Assembly: GCA_023405875.1 (NCBI GenBank)
Contig: JAEXXN010000290.1
Coordinates: 1-6,217, forward strand
Source of the DNA: Bacillota bacterium
GTDB taxonomy: Bacteria > Bacillota > Clostridia > Lutisporales > Lutisporaceae
Length of the DNA: 6,217 bases
Direction of reading: 5' to 3'
Below the pieces are notes generated by a model, which did not search any database, was not told the DNA's origin, and worked only from the letters and a program-made list of their open reading frames with translations. Below, in pieces: positions 5,287-6,217 of the stretch. Within the stretch, counting starts at the first letter, position 1, and every line of letters begins with the position of its first letter. The position numbers and the translations under genes are program-made.

Positions 5287-6217
5287 GAAACAGGTATAGA
5301 GGGCTGAGCTTCAGTCCTTTTTTTCATATAGCCGTATACCTCCCCGGTAATGGTTCTGAAAAGAGACTGGACATTGGAGCCGCTGCCCTTGCTCATTACT
5401 ATCATTACATACGGATTACCCTCAAGCATTATTATACCTGCATCGTTATAAACACCTTCTCCGGAACTGGTGCCGGTCTTGTGTGCGACAGGAGACTTAT
5501 AGCCTACTCCGGCAGGCAGCCTGTTTGAATAAATGTTGTCCAGCAGCGACTTCATAAACAGCTTGCTGTTCTCCGCACCAAAGGTTGTTTCGGCATGCAG
5601 CAGCTCAAGTACAATGGATAGGTCCCTGGGGGTAGTTCTGGGAGAACGGGATATTCCGTACCTTTTTATATTGTTATTTATTGAAGAGTATTCAGCCGGC
5701 ATTATTTCGCTGTATACGATACTATGCTTCAGACCCAACTGGAGCAGAACCTGGTTTATCCTCTCTGAACCAAGCTGCCTCAGGGTTATATTAAAATAGT
5801 CATTTACTGAGTGACTTATCATTCTTGGCAGCAATTTTTTAAGATTGTATGTCCTTTTGGTGATTTTGTCGATGTAATCCCGGTCCAGCTCCAGCTCGCC
5901 GCACTCATTCAAATGGTACATAACTGCTGCGGAAAGCAGCTTGCAGGTTGAGGCGGTGTTGAAAAATCCTTCCTCAGGATTGTCAGGATTTGTTTTTTCT
6001 GCATTGTAGGCGTATTCAAAGCCTGTGTCAAGCTCTTTGATGAATATGCCTATGGTGCCCTTGCCTCCCTTTTTATAGAAAGCATTGATGCGCTTCATAA
6101 CAATTTCCTCTACTTCCCTGCTGAAGTCTTCAGCGGCTTTGAGCTGCTCTTCATCGGGATCTTCAGGCGCCTGCTGCTCAGGAAACGGAGCCGGAACGGC
6201 CTCAACAGGTTCGGGAG
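5280..6217 (-). CDS. Serine hydrolase, beta-lactamase/PBP-like fold (5' end outside window)
   Basis: The frame stays open from the stop TAG (complement of 5280-5282) to the right window edge, giving at least 311 residues. Counting from the internal ATG at 6098-6096, the serine-hydrolase triad is visible: S-T-C-K (Ser50 to Lys53), S-V-N (97-99, in place of SDN) and K-T-G (207-209), in the order and spacing of the class A-like Beta-lactamase2 family. The 39 residues upstream of that ATG contain about 24 Pro/Glu/Ala/Asp-rich residues and then a helix-like stretch leading into the domain. This suggests a linker following a signal peptide or membrane anchor beyond 6217, so the protein is probably extracytoplasmic. 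ATG 6098 could be an alternative start, having GAGG 8 bases upstream, but it would leave a cytoplasmic protein. No glutamate sits clearly at the class A Glu166 position before TTPRDL (155-160), so a true beta-lactamase is doubtful; a cell-wall or penicillin-binding role is possible. It converges on selB and is probably unrelated to selenium metabolism. Confidence 0.87.
   Translation of the reverse strand, partial: PEPVEAVPAPFPEQQAPEDPDEEQLKAAEDFSREVEEIVMKRINAFYKKGGKGTIGIFIKELDTGFEYAYNAEKTNPDNPEEGFFNTASTCKLLSAAVMYHLNECGELELDRDYIDKITKRTYNLKKLLPRMISHSVNDYFNITLRQLGSERINQVLLQLGLKHSIVYSEIMPAEYSSINNNIKRYGISRSPRTTPRDLSIVLELLHAETTFGAENSKLFMKSLLDNIYSNRLPAGVGYKSPVAHKTGTSSGEGVYNDAGIIMLEGNPYVMIVMSKGSGSNVQSLFRTITGEVYGYMKKRTEAQPSIPVSQ
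5301..5324 (+). terminator. Rho-independent terminator of the selDAB operon
   Basis: GGGCTGA (5301-5307) pairs with TCAGTCC (5311-5317) as a 7-bp stem with one G-U pair and the loop GCT, followed by seven T residues (5318-5324). It lies 15 bases after the selB stop and entirely inside the last codons of the convergent hydrolase gene, so the same bases serve both strands. No equivalent terminator was found for the opposite direction within the selB 3' end. Confidence 0.82.

Noticed and set aside
5283..5528. Plus-strand open frames after selB (5283-5528 and 5533-5799)
   Set aside because: Both lie antisense to the serine hydrolase with its intact catalytic motifs, and the first runs through the terminator; no RBS or family match.

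Overview
The window looks like a chromosomal segment of an anaerobic, Gram-positive, Clostridia-like bacterium. The grounds are the strong AGGAGG-type ribosome binding sites, frequent AGG/AGA/ATA codons, a ComEA-type competence protein, and a SelD whose active-site residue is encoded by an in-frame UGA, as is known from clostridial selenoprotein users. The genus cannot be fixed from the sequence alone.

Layout: (1) 1-585, + strand: 3' part of comEA, a membrane-anchored DNA-binding competence protein, cut by the left window edge. (2) 583-827: an intergenic region dominated by a ~153-bp imperfect inverted repeat (583-735) resembling a MITE, then an extended -10 promoter (762-770) and a strong RBS. 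(3) 828-5286, + strand: the selenocysteine operon selD-selA-selB. selD is read through a UGA at codon 18 (879-881), followed by a perfect 9-bp hairpin (906-926) fitting a bacterial SECIS. A 28-bp palindromic repeat (1874-1901) lies between selD and selA. selB starts at a TTG overlapping the selA stop. (4) 5280-6217, - strand: a convergent serine hydrolase of the beta-lactamase/PBP-like fold, open to the right window edge. Its last codons overlap the selB stop, and it contains the apparent rho-independent terminator of the sel operon (5301-5324).

How the genes work together: SelD makes selenophosphate from selenide and ATP. SelA uses it to convert Ser-tRNA(Sec) to Sec-tRNA(Sec). SelB delivers that tRNA to the ribosome at UGA codons marked by a SECIS hairpin. 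Because SelD itself appears to be a selenoprotein, the operon forms a closed loop: its first gene can be fully translated only if the products of all three genes and tRNA(Sec) already work. The tRNA gene selC is not in this window. The core system is known biology. The less ordinary points are the UGA-encoded SelD with a two-hairpin signal, two palindromic repeats that each begin at a stop codon, and a terminator buried in the coding sequence of a convergent gene.
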